NCBI GenBank assembly: GCA_903863935.1 | Contig: CAIPDV010000104.1 | Span: 1 to 64,000 of the forward strand | Source: an uncultured Bacteroidota bacterium | GTDB lineage: Bacteria > Bacteroidota > Bacteroidia > JABEUT01 | Length of the DNA stretch: 64,000 nt | Direction of reading: 5' to 3' | Shown here: in pieces, positions 8,707 to 17,066 of the stretch | How the letters are laid out: each line of letters begins with the position of its first letter | Position numbering within the stretch: the first letter of the stretch is position 1 | Translations under genes and position numbers: made by a program | Notes under the pieces: model-generated | Told to the model about the DNA's origin: nothing | Seen by the model: the letters and a program-made list of their open reading frames with translations, nothing else | Databases searched by the model: none

Positions 8707-11700
8707 TTACCTGATCAATTGAATATACCCGTCCAGCTTGAAGTTTTTACCTGCGTAATCGGTAGCATCAAGAACATAGTAATACGTACCGTCTGTTTCC
8801 ATTACACCTGAAGAACTTCTGCCTGTCCAGTCAATATTCGGATTGTTGGTTTCAAATATTTTCTGTCCCCACCTGTTAAATATCTGGAAATTAAAAGTCT
8901 GCATGCTTCCTGCCCGGATGTGTAACACATCATTAACACCATCTCCATTTGGAGTAAACACATTCGGCACTACAATCTGTTCAATAACATATATATCTTT
9001 AGTAAGTGTATCAGTACAGCCATATTGATTGGTCGCAACAAGGGTTACTATATAAGTGCCTGCTATATTATATTCATGGAATGGTGTAGTATCGCTACTT
9101 GTAGAACCATCGCCCAACGTCCAGTAATAGGTATTATTACCACCTGTAAGGTTTACAAAGTTCACAAAACCACCACCGTCAATTGTATCCGGTGTAGGGT
9201 AAAATGAAATTGCGGGTGCTGGTCTTACAACCACGTTTACCGTGTCGATAGATATGTCTCCGCAACCATCTGTAATGGTGCATATATACTGGTAAGGTGG
9301 AGGTGTTACTGTTAATGGACCTGCACTATCCCATGTAATTCCATTGTTCCATGCATAGGTATAAGGTGAATGACCGCCTGATGGCGAAACACTGATAACA
9401 GCCTTGCCTGCTCCTGAACAAACGGTATCTCTGCTGGTAGTAACTACTAAACCTGAATATATTTTGATTCTCTTTTTAATAGAATCTTTACATCCGCCAT
9501 TGCTACCAATAACAGAAATAGTGCTGTCACTATTAATAGTAATTGTAGTTGGATTAGTTGTGGAACCATTGCTCCATAAATAGGTGGTTGCTCCGGATGC
9601 AGTAACTGTAACTGGAGTTCCTTTACAAACCGTGTCTGACGAGGTTATGGCAACCGTTGGGGTTGGAACCACGGTAATAACTTGTCCAATGGAATCATTG
9701 GCACATTTTCCTGCCGTTATCACATAATAAGTTGTAGTGAATGCCGGGTTAACAGTAATGGAAGAAGTTGTAGCTCCAGTATTCCATATATAACTTGGAG
9801 GACCACTTGAAGAACTAACTGTTAAGGTAACTGAACCACCAGGACATACGGTATCCGAAGAAACTGCAATTGTCGATTTAATACTTGGTGTTACATAAAT
9901 GGTTACCATAGCCGAATCCTGACAAGTAGTGGATGGTGTAAACACATGTAACGTATAGGTAGTAGTTACAAGAGGAACAACATTAATAGTACTGGTTGTT
10001 GCGCCAGTGCTCCATACATAACTTCCACCACCAGCGGTGAGTTTAACAGTATCGCCGGAACAGATGGAATCTTTTGCAGTACTCAATAAGGCTATAGGAG
10101 GCGCACTGATACTTACAGTAAATGTGGTGCTTGCAGCTCCACAAGCGTTTGTAACTGTTACAAGATAAACAGTTTGACTAACCGGAGAAACAGTAATAGA
10201 AGAAGTTGTAGCTCCTGTATTCCAGAAGTAAGAAGTTCCGCCTGAAGCAGTAAGGGTATCAACCCCACCGTTACAAACTGAATCACCACCGGTTATCACA
10301 GCCACAGGAACACCAAGTATGGTTACCACCTGTCTGATAGTATCAGGGCATGGGCCACCGTTCTTAGCTACTAAAGTAACTGTATAAGTTCCCGCAACGG
10401 TATAGGTATGTGACCCATTAATTAAAATAGTAGAGGTATCGTTCGGGTTCGAAGCCGGATCGCCGTAATTCCAGTAATAGGATGTTGCCCCTACTGAAGT
10501 ATTATTGAATGTAATTGTGGCCGGGGCGCATGTAGTGCTGGCAAAGTTAAACCCGCCTGCAACGGAAGGCAATACCGTAACAGTTATTAGGGTATCAGCT
10601 CCGCAGCCGTTATATACTTCATGCAGTTTTACGGTATAGGTTCCCGGTGTCGAATAGATCCACGTCGGGTTAGTAATTAACGAATCCTGATAGGTTCCTA
10701 TGTTGTAAAAATCCCAATAAAATGTTGCACCAACAATAGGATTTGATGTATTTGTAAAGGTTGTTGACTGACCCGCACAGATCGTATCAGCATGGAAACT
10801 TGGTTTTGGAACAGGACCTAATGCCTTTCCAATTTTTATGGTTAAAGTATCTGTACATTGATTATTACCACCTATCATTATAACTTGGTAAGTTCCTGCA
10901 CTGTCAACATAGATTGTCTGTAGTGTATCGTTACCTAAGATTCCAATTGACGGATTTCCTGACCATCTGTAACTTGCCCACCCAGGAGGAGCTGTTAAGG
11001 AGATTGAATCCTGTCCACAAAATGCAGTAGATGAAGAAATAACTGCATTTGGTGTACAACTTGCATCTACGTATGCATACCCGCAGTGACCTGAAGGTTG
11101 ACAATCCTGCACTTGAAAAACTACTGTAACGCATTGCCCAACATAGTTTTTCAAAGGTACATTAACAATTGACCAGCCTTTCCAGTAAATGGTATCGGTT
11201 CTTGGAGTATAAACAGTTCCATGGAAACCGGGTGAATTATACCCATATAATGCATTTTGATTAAAACTTCCGCAACCCGGAATTGTGTCACCATTCTGAT
11301 CTATTACGGCAACCGAGAAAAATGCTTGTTGATAATAAAGGTGATGTGGTGTTGGTTCTTCAAGAAAAACTGCGTACTGATATGTAAGACTTGACGTTAA
11401 CGACGCCACTTTAAAGGTTTGAGTTAAAATTGCAGTTCCTTTTCCGTTATTGATACTATCCCCCAACATAACAGAATATTTCCCACCATAAGGTGAAACC
11501 TGCGGAACGGAATAAGTGGAATATGTGTTTAAAAACCAGTCGCTTGCTGCGCCTGATGTTATTCTAAGCTGATAGGTATTACCGGTGTTAGGGTCTTGTG
11601 CTGCTTTTGAAACGGCACCCAGATATCCGCCTGTAATTCCTGTAATATTAAAAGCTGTTGTTGAAGAATTATTTATACCATAATATCCATACCAGCCTGT

Positions 11701-12156
11701 AAAGTTTCCATCTTCAAAATCTGTATTTGTACAGTTTGCAAAACAACTATCCGCCCCAAGGCGTGGTTTGTGGGGTATTTTGTATTCATCAACCGAGGAT
11801 GGATATGACTTTTCAATATCCCTAAATTTGATAAACAAATTATTAAAAATAACTTGTTTATCATTCATGTATTCTTTAATGTTGGAAAGATTTATCGTTC
11901 CGTTAAAAACACCTTTACTAAATTCTTTTTCCATAGAATCGATAGGCGCGGAATAGAACCTGTTAAATACACCAAACTCCTTTTCTGTAGCGTCATTTGC
12001 AAATTTAACCTGTTCCCATTTCATGGACCAGAAAGCAAACAACCTTTCCATTGTTTCAGGCTCTGGCCTTTTAGTTTGCGCTCCTACATTTGAATTAACT
12101 GAAAATGATAAAATTCCAATTAATAAAAAGCTAATAAATCGAATAGTTTTGTTCAT
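8707..12156 (-). CDS. large secreted protein with PKD/Ig-like repeats and CHU_C T9SS sorting domain
   Basis: This is a 1149-aa surface or secreted protein. It begins with a signal peptide ending about 'NVGAQ', then a charged helical region (about 30-130). A domain with 'CTNTDFEDGNFTGWYG' and 'YAYVDASC' (about 140-370) looks like a jelly-roll or MAM-like module. The rest is a string of Ig-like and PKD repeats ('FYWDF', 'YYWNYGDPASNPNDT', 'YYWTLGDGSTSSDT') and a C-terminal CHU_C domain 'VPNVFTPNGDGVNDVLHI'. Such proteins are T9SS cargo. It is upstream of, and paralogous to, the 5516-8599 gene, with a different N-terminal head. The two probably form one transcription unit. The ligand and role (adhesion, gliding or polymer binding) cannot be told from sequence. 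Confidence 0.88.
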   Translation of the reverse strand: MNKTIRFISFLLIGILSFSVNSNVGAQTKRPEPETMERLFAFWSMKWEQVKFANDATEKEFGVFNRFYSAPIDSMEKEFSKGVFNGTINLSNIKEYMNDKQVIFNNLFIKFRDIEKSYPSSVDEYKIPHKPRLGADSCFANCTNTDFEDGNFTGWYGYYGINNSSTTAFNITGITGGYLGAVSKAAQDPNTGNTYQLRITSGAASDWFLNTYSTYSVPQVSPYGGKYSVMLGDSINNGKGTAILTQTFKVASLTSSLTYQYAVFLEEPTPHHLYYQQAFFSVAVIDQNGDTIPGCGSFNQNALYGYNSPGFHGTVYTPRTDTIYWKGWSIVNVPLKNYVGQCVTVVFQVQDCQPSGHCGYAYVDASCTPNAVISSSTAFCGQDSISLTAPPGWASYRWSGNPSIGILGNDTLQTIYVDSAGTYQVIMIGGNNQCTDTLTIKIGKALGPVPKPSFHADTICAGQSTTFTNTSNPIVGATFYWDFYNIGTYQDSLITNPTWIYSTPGTYTVKLHEVYNGCGADTLITVTVLPSVAGGFNFASTTCAPATITFNNTSVGATSYYWNYGDPASNPNDTSTILINGSHTYTVAGTYTVTLVAKNGGPCPDTIRQVVTILGVPVAVITGGDSVCNGGVDTLTASGGTSYFWNTGATTSSITVSPVSQTVYLVTVTNACGAASTTFTVSISAPPIALLSTAKDSICSGDTVKLTAGGGSYVWSTGATTSTINVVPLVTTTYTLHVFTPSTTCQDSAMVTIYVTPSIKSTIAVSSDTVCPGGSVTLTVSSSSGPPSYIWNTGATTSSITVNPAFTTTYYVITAGKCANDSIGQVITVVPTPTVAITSSDTVCKGTPVTVTASGATTYLWSNGSTTNPTTITINSDSTISVIGSNGGCKDSIKKRIKIYSGLVVTTSRDTVCSGAGKAVISVSPSGGHSPYTYAWNNGITWDSAGPLTVTPPPYQYICTITDGCGDISIDTVNVVVRPAPAISFYPTPDTIDGGGFVNFVNLTGGNNTYYWTLGDGSTSSDTTPFHEYNIAGTYIVTLVATNQYGCTDTLTKDIYVIEQIVVPNVFTPNGDGVNDVLHIRAGSMQTFNFQIFNRWGQKIFETNNPNIDWTGRSSSGVMETDGTYYYVLDATDYAGKNFKLDGYIQLIR

Positions 12157-12175
12157 GAATGGCGTGTTAATGTTG

Positions 12176-12183
12176 CAAATGTA
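12176..12183 (-). promoter_or_regulatory. candidate -7 box for the CHU_C gene pair
   Basis: TACATTTG on the minus strand, 20 nt before the ATG at 12156, matches TAnnTTTG. A TTG lies 15 bp further upstream. The intergenic region 12157-12396 also holds the divergent MoxR promoter. Confidence 0.5.
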
Positions 12184-12342
12184 TTAAATAAATCGGGTCA
12201 AAAGCAACAAAACTCAAAGTATTTGCTGTTTTTAACCCATAGGCGTTTAGGTTTTATGATTTGAAACAGAGATTGCAAATATACATTTTTTTTAAATTTC
12301 CCTTAAATTTCTTCCTTTTTTACCCTATTTCACCAATGTTGC

Positions 12343-12350
12343 TAATTTTG
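12343..12350 (+). promoter_or_regulatory. candidate -7 box for the MoxR ATPase gene
   Basis: TAATTTTG fits TAnnTTTG and lies 46 nt before the ATG at 12397. No convincing -33 TTG at the usual distance was found, so this is tentative. Confidence 0.4.
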
Positions 12351-12396
12351 CCCCGTATACTTTTCTTTATTGTACACTTAATCTGAATATTCAATT

Positions 12397-13362
12397 ATGA
12401 ACTATAAAACCGATGTAGAAGCAGTAGATGCTTTCGGACTGAAATACAAAGAACTTACCAACGAAATTGGCAAAGTAATTGTAGGCCATCAAAGCATTGT
12501 GGAAGATGTGCTTATCTCTATTTTCAGCCGTGGGCATTGTCTCCTTATTGGTGTTCCCGGGCTGGCTAAAACCCTGCTGGTAAATACGGTTTCTCAAACC
12601 CTTGGTTTGTCATATAACCGTGTTCAGTTCACCCCCGACCTTATGCCATCTGACATTATAGGTATGGATATATTGGACGAGAACCGAAGTTTCCGCTTTT
12701 TAAAAGGCCCACTCTTCTCGAATATTATTCTGGCCGATGAAATAAACCGCACTCCGCCAAAAACCCAGTCTGCCTTGCTGGAAGCCATGCAGGAAAAAGC
12801 TGTAACAGTTGGAGGGAAAAGATATACCCTCGACGACCCATTTTTTGTATTGGCAACCCAAAACCCCATAGAACAGGAAGGAACCTATCCTTTGCCAGAG
12901 GCTCAGCTCGACCGTTTTATGTTCAACATTTGGGTTGATTATCCTAGCTATGAAGAAGAAGTGGAAATTGTAAAAAGCACCACCTTCGACAAACAAGTAA
13001 AGCTAAACCATATACTCACCGCTGAAGAGATACTTTATTTTCAGAAACTGGTGCGTAAAATCCCTATTGCCGATAATGTGCTGGAATATGCCGTAAGGCT
13101 TGTATCAACCACCCGGCCCGATAATCCGCAGGCACCTAACGTAGCAAAAGAATATATTGTTTGGGGCGCAGGACCGCGTGCATCACAGTTTTTAGTTATT
13201 GGAGCCAAATGCCATGCGGCTTTGCATGGTAAATACTCTCCGGATATTGAAGACGTGAGAGCTGTTGCGGCACCCGTACTCCGCCACCGTATTGTACGCA
13301 ATTACAAAGCGGAAGCCGAAGGAATTACCACCGATGAAATTGTAAAACGCCTGTTAAGCTAG
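12397..13362 (+). CDS. MoxR family AAA+ ATPase
   Basis: This 321-aa cytosolic AAA+ ATPase of the MoxR family is a chaperone-like factor usually linked to maturation of VWA-domain or DUF58 proteins. It shows the MoxR-type Walker A 'GVPGLAKT', the 'QFTPDLMPSDIIG' strand-loop and Walker B/sensor region 'ILADEINRTPPKTQSALLEAM'. Sensor 1 is 'FFVLATQNPIEQEGTYPLPEAQLDRF', and the C-terminal lid contains 'GPRASQFL'. The length is normal. MoxR genes usually sit directly upstream of DUF58 and VWA genes; here the next gene is a glycosyltransferase, so the usual partners are elsewhere or lost. It has a divergent promoter region shared with the CHU_C pair. Confidence 0.93.
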   Translation: MNYKTDVEAVDAFGLKYKELTNEIGKVIVGHQSIVEDVLISIFSRGHCLLIGVPGLAKTLLVNTVSQTLGLSYNRVQFTPDLMPSDIIGMDILDENRSFRFLKGPLFSNIILADEINRTPPKTQSALLEAMQEKAVTVGGKRYTLDDPFFVLATQNPIEQEGTYPLPEAQLDRFMFNIWVDYPSYEEEVEIVKSTTFDKQVKLNHILTAEEILYFQKLVRKIPIADNVLEYAVRLVSTTRPDNPQAPNVAKEYIVWGAGPRASQFLVIGAKCHAALHGKYSPDIEDVRAVAAPVLRHRIVRNYKAEAEGITTDEIVKRLLS

Positions 13363-13371
13363 TTGAAAGTA

Positions 13372-13426
13372 TATAAAGTTATAAAATTCGTAAAGTCTAA
13401 ACGGGATTTTCCTTTATAACTTTATA
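13372..13426. repeat. 14-bp perfect inverted repeat, possible terminator
   Basis: TATAAAGTTATAAA (13372-13385) and TTTATAACTTTATA (13413-13426) are exact reverse complements separated by 27 nt. A direct repeat TTTATGAAC follows. It occupies the gap between the MoxR gene and the glycosyltransferase. It may end the MoxR transcript, but the stem is AT-rich and the loop long, so it may be only a low-complexity intergenic element. Confidence 0.5.
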
Positions 13427-13451
13427 AGCTTTATGAACTTTATGAACTAAA

Positions 13452-14567
13452 ATGAAAAAGGCCATTGTTTCCGTAATAAACGACCTTGCTACCGATCAGC
13501 GCGTTAACCGCAGCTGCCTTACTCTTATAGAATCTGGTTATGAAGTTCTTTTAGTGGGAAGAGAACTTAAAAACAGCCTTCCGTTATCGCCCCGCCCCTA
13601 CTCCATGCACCGTATGAAATTACTTTTCACTACAGGGGTACCATTTTATGTTGAGTTTCAGATAAGGCTATTTTTCCTTCTCTTATTTAAGAAAACAAAC
13701 CTTTATTTCTCGAACGATTTAGACACATTATTACCTAACTATATTCTTTCGAAATTAAAGGGTATCCCACTCATTTACGATAGCCATGAATATTTCACCG
13801 GTGTACCTGAATTAATGGAACATCCCTTTAAACGCAGTGTTTGGAAAAGGGTAGAAAAAATGATCATACCCAAACTGAAGTATATGTTCACCGTGAATGA
13901 TTCTATTGCAAATCTCTATCTGGCAGAATTTGGAATACCGGTAAGGGTAATTCGGAATCTTCCCATCAGGAAAGAACTACCTATAAAAGCAACCCGGGAG
14001 TCCCTTAATCTCCCAACGGATAAAAGCATTATTCTTTTGCAGGGAGCAGGAATAAATATTAACCGTGGTGCCGAAGAAGCCTTGGAATCAATGAAACTGC
14101 TTGAAGATTGCCTTCTTCTAATCATTGGTAGCGGCGACGCGCTGGAAAGCCTCAAACAACTTACACAGAAACTAAATCTGACGGACAGGGTAAAATTCAT
14201 ACCAAAACTTCCGTTTGATGAATTAATGCAATACACCATGCAGGCTGATATCGGGCTAAGTATTGATAAGGACACCAATATCAATTATAGATATAGCCTT
14301 CCTAACAAACTGTTCGATTACATACAAGCTGAAGTTCCGGTGCTTGCATCAAATTTAGTAGAAGTGCAAAAAATTGTACAACAGTATAATGTTGGGGTTT
14401 GTATAGAATCTCATATTCCGGAAGAAATTGCAGGTAAAATTAAATTCATGCTGGCTGATAAGGAAAGACTGCGTATCTGGAAAGCCAATGCAGCCAAAGC
14501 AAAAGAAACACTCTGCTGGCAAAATGAAAAGACAAACTTATCTACCGTTTTGCTTACTATTAAGTAA
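13452..14567 (+). CDS. glycosyltransferase, GT4/GT1-like GT-B fold
   Basis: This 371-aa protein has the two-domain GT-B layout. The N-terminal domain starts 'MKKAIVSVINDLATDQRVNRSCLTL' and contains 'IYDSHEYFTGVPEL'. The C-terminal nucleotide-sugar-binding domain has 'LLQGAGININRGAEEALESM', 'LLIIGSGDALESL' and 'YSLPNKLFDYIQAEVPVLASNLVE', where the final acidic-rich loop is the usual donor-contacting region. It probably transfers a sugar during cell-envelope polysaccharide or glycolipid synthesis on the cytosolic face. It is not part of an obvious polysaccharide cluster, and the substrate cannot be inferred. Confidence 0.88.
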   Translation: MKKAIVSVINDLATDQRVNRSCLTLIESGYEVLLVGRELKNSLPLSPRPYSMHRMKLLFTTGVPFYVEFQIRLFFLLLFKKTNLYFSNDLDTLLPNYILSKLKGIPLIYDSHEYFTGVPELMEHPFKRSVWKRVEKMIIPKLKYMFTVNDSIANLYLAEFGIPVRVIRNLPIRKELPIKATRESLNLPTDKSIILLQGAGININRGAEEALESMKLLEDCLLLIIGSGDALESLKQLTQKLNLTDRVKFIPKLPFDELMQYTMQADIGLSIDKDTNINYRYSLPNKLFDYIQAEVPVLASNLVEVQKIVQQYNVGVCIESHIPEEIAGKIKFMLADKERLRIWKANAAKAKETLCWQNEKTNLSTVLLTIK

Positions 14568-14628
14568 AGATTAAGGTTATATTGTTGATAACATGATTTC
14601 GCCTTAACCCCTATGATAAAAATAAATA

Positions 14629-14636
14629 TATTTTTG
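14629..14636 (+). promoter_or_regulatory. candidate -7 box ending 4 nt before the start codon of the HD gene
   Basis: TATTTTTG (14629-14636) matches TAnnTTTG. Four nucleotides (CGAT) separate it from the ATG at 14641, so the transcript would be leaderless or nearly so. Confidence 0.45.
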
Positions 14637-14640
14637 CGAT

Positions 14641-15216
14641 ATGAATTTTGAAGGAGCAGCCCAATTCATTTTGCAAAAGCTTGAAAGAGAGTTACCAGAT
14701 AACCTCACTTACCACAACCTTGCACATACCAAGGAGGTATATGAAGCGGCAACACGCATTGGAAAGGAGGAAAATATTTCAGACGAGGAATTAAAACTGC
14801 TGCAAATTGCGGCTCTATATCATGATGCAGGCTGGACCTTCTCTTATACTGAGCACGAAATGATGTCCTGCGAAATTGTAATGAAATACCTCCCGGATTT
14901 TGGATTCACAAAGGAAGAAATTGAAGTTATCTGCAAGTTAATAATGGCAACACGGCTACCGTGGAGCCCGGAAGGAAGATTGCAGGAAATAATTGTTGAT
15001 GCTGACCTTGATTACCTGGGCACAGACCGGTTCTTCCCACGTGCTGAAGACCTCAAACAGGAATTGATCTCACTAGGCCGACTTCCTCAGGGAACCGACT
15101 GGAACAAGCTACAGGTAAAATTTTTAGAAACACATAATTACTACACTGTGGCTTCTAAAAAAAGCAGAGGGCATAAAAAGACAGAAAATCTTGAACTGCT
15201 GAAGAAGGTCCTATAG
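14641..15216 (+). CDS. HD domain metal-dependent phosphohydrolase
   Basis: This 191-aa protein carries an HD superfamily signature: 'YHNLAHTKEV' (first His) at about residue 25, 'ALYHDAGW' (the HD pair) at about 60, then 'EIIVDADLDYLG' (distal Asp) at about 120. These residues form the metal site of phosphohydrolases and phosphodiesterases acting on nucleotides or signalling molecules; the substrate here is unknown. The length fits stand-alone bacterial HD proteins related to predicted metal-dependent hydrolases. It stands alone between a glycosyltransferase and an exonuclease on the same strand, with its own promoter-like box. Confidence 0.86.
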   Translation: MNFEGAAQFILQKLERELPDNLTYHNLAHTKEVYEAATRIGKEENISDEELKLLQIAALYHDAGWTFSYTEHEMMSCEIVMKYLPDFGFTKEEIEVICKLIMATRLPWSPEGRLQEIIVDADLDYLGTDRFFPRAEDLKQELISLGRLPQGTDWNKLQVKFLETHNYYTVASKKSRGHKKTENLELLKKVL

Positions 15217-15384
15217 CCAGCCTTAGGTAAGACGCCGGAAAAATCTTATTCACTCCATTGATCCGAAAGCTTTTGTTTATATTAGTAATATAAGAGGACT
15301 TCCGGATGAATAATCAAACGGAAAAATCTCTATTACTAAATGCCTTTTTGATTGTTTAATTTTAAATCCTGAATTAAATATATC

Positions 15385-15421
15385 TTCACATTCAAAATTC
15401 AACATCAAACATTCAACATTT
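15385..15421. repeat. short degenerate tandem word repeat (TTCAACATTC type)
   Basis: TTCACATTCAAAATTCAACATCAAACATTCAACATTT consists of 3-4 imperfect copies of a TTCAACAT word. Read backwards it gives the peptide-like string 'LNVECLMLNFEC' in ORF 15277..15489, a familiar artefact. The rest of 15217-15426 holds no recognisable gene. Confidence 0.6.
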
Positions 15422-15426
15422 AATTT

Positions 15427-16149
15427 ATGATGCTTACCCCTATGGAAAGGGAAAATATTGTTTTCCTGGATATTGAAACAGTTCCTCAATTCGCTAATTT
15501 TTCTGACGCTCCTGAACCATTACAACATCTCTGGGAAGAAAAAATAACCCGGCAAAAACTCCTCAAAGAAAATGAAACCATCCCCGAATCATTTGGCCGG
15601 GGCGGGCTTTATTCCGAGTTTGGGAAAATAGTATGTATTGTTACCGGATATATAAAAAAGGATAAACTCCACATTCGCAGCTTTGCGGGCGATGATGAAA
15701 TACAATTACTGAAAGAGTTTTATACATTTCTTGAATCCCACAAACCATTCAGCCGGCCCGTTCAACTATGTGCCCACAATGGCAAGGAGTTTGACTACCC
15801 TTACATTGCCCGCCGGATGATTATTAACCGCCTTAAAATTCCTGCTTTGCTTGATAATGCTGGGAAGAAGCCATGGGAGGTTCAGTTGATCGACACGCTC
15901 GAATTATGGAAGTTCGGAGATTATAAAGCATTCACATCCTTGAATCTTCTGGCCTATATACTTGGCCTTCCAAGCCCCAAGCAGGATATGGATGGCAGCA
16001 TGGTTGGAACCTTTTATTGGGATAAAAAAGAATTAGGTAAAATTGTGCATTATTGCTGCAAGGACGTGGTAACGCTTGCCAATGTATTTCTAAGGATTAA
16101 AGGCGACGTTACAATACCCGAAGAAAATGTTATTTTTGAAGAATTATGA
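15427..16149 (+). CDS. PolB-like predicted 3'-5' exonuclease
   Basis: This 240-aa protein resembles the DnaQ-fold exonuclease group related to the DNA polymerase B proofreading domain. Exo I is 'IVFLDIETVP' (D, E) near residue 12-20. Exo II is 'CAHNGKEFDYPYIARRM' near 117. Exo III is 'HYCCKDVVTLANVFLRI' with the last catalytic Asp near 214. It probably degrades or trims DNA or RNA in the cytosol; the substrate is unknown. Starts at Met1, Met2 or Met6 are equally possible. The stop codon overlaps the next start (ATGA), so it is translationally coupled to the ABC transporter genes even though the functions seem unrelated. Confidence 0.83.
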   Translation: MMLTPMERENIVFLDIETVPQFANFSDAPEPLQHLWEEKITRQKLLKENETIPESFGRGGLYSEFGKIVCIVTGYIKKDKLHIRSFAGDDEIQLLKEFYTFLESHKPFSRPVQLCAHNGKEFDYPYIARRMIINRLKIPALLDNAGKKPWEVQLIDTLELWKFGDYKAFTSLNLLAYILGLPSPKQDMDGSMVGTFYWDKKELGKIVHYCCKDVVTLANVFLRIKGDVTIPEENVIFEEL

Positions 16150-17066
16150 TTGAGGTTAAAAACATTCAAAAAAGTTATGGCGAAATTAAAGCCGTAAAAG
16201 GAATTAGTTTCTCTATTCACACTGGTGAATGTTATGGCCTGCTTGGCCCTAATGGTGCCGGGAAGAGCACAACAATAAATATGCTTAGCACGCTTTTTCC
16301 GCCGGATACCGGAGAAATTACAATTAATGGGCTTAATGTTAAAACCTCCATTGAAGAGATAAAGAAAATATTGGGAGTAGTGCCGCAGGAAATAGCCCTG
16401 TACTCGAATTTTACCGCATGGGAAAACATGATGTTCTGGGGTGGATTACATTCAATCAACAAAACGGATTTAACAAAAAAAGCCGAAGAATTACTTCAAT
16501 TGGTAGGCCTTTCCGACCGTAAGGATGAAAAGATAAAAGGCTATTCGGGAGGAATGAAACGCCGGATAAACCTGGCATGTGCCTTATTGCATACACCTAA
16601 AATATTACTGCTCGACGAACCTACTGTTGGTGTAGATCCGCAAAGCAGGAATATGATATTTGAATTGATAGAACAACTGAATAAAGACGGGCTTACCATT
16701 ATTTATACAACCCACTATATGGAGGAAGCAGAAAGGCTTTGCGACCGTATTGGAATTATTGATAGTGGCGTAATTCTGGCCCAAGGCACATTGGATGAAC
16801 TTAAACGGCACAGTGAAATTAAAGATGTTATTGTGGTTGAATGCAGTCAAACTCCTGATGAGGCATACCTGATATCGAAATTAAATTTGAATGTAAAGGT
16901 TACTGACCATACTGTTTATATTGAATCCAACGATTCCAAGAAAGACCTTACACGATGCGTCATTGGCTGTTCTGAAGCAGGCTACGAAATTCATCACATC
17001 GACATACAAAAAGCAAATCTGGAAAATGTGTTTCTTAAACTAACCGGAAAACAACTTAGAGACTAA
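16146..17066 (+). CDS. ABC transporter ATP-binding protein (ABC-2 exporter type)
   Basis: This is a 306-aa cytosolic ATPase. The nucleotide-binding domain has Walker A '[17 protein letters not shown]', Q-loop '[10 protein letters not shown]', signature '[15 protein letters not shown]', Walker B '[15 protein letters not shown]' and switch '[13 protein letters not shown]'. A C-terminal extension of about 80 residues ('VIVVECSQ...[11 protein letters not shown]') is typical of NatA/CcmA/DrrA-like subunits. It starts inside the stop of the exonuclease gene and overlaps the permease by one base, so the three form an operon. The cargo (drug, ion or envelope component) is unknown. Confidence 0.92.
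   Translation: MIEVKNIQKSYGEIKAVKGISFSIHTGECYGLLGPNGAGKSTTINMLSTLFPPDTGEITINGLNVKTSIEEIKKILGVVPQEIALYSNFTAWENMMFWGGLHSINKTDLTKKAEELLQLVGLSDRKDEKIKGYSGGMKRRINLACALLHTPKILLLDEPTVGVDPQSRNMIFELIEQLNKDGLTIIYTTHYMEEAERLCDRIGIIDSGVILAQGTLDELKRHSEIKDVIVVECSQTPDEAYLISKLNLNVKVTDHTVYIESNDSKKDLTRCVIGCSEAGYEIHHIDIQKANLENVFLKLTGKQLRD

Noticed and set aside
15277-15489. Minus-strand ORF with 'LNVECLMLNFEC'
   Set aside because: The string is a translation of the TTCAACATTC word repeat and the ORF overlaps the start of the exonuclease gene.
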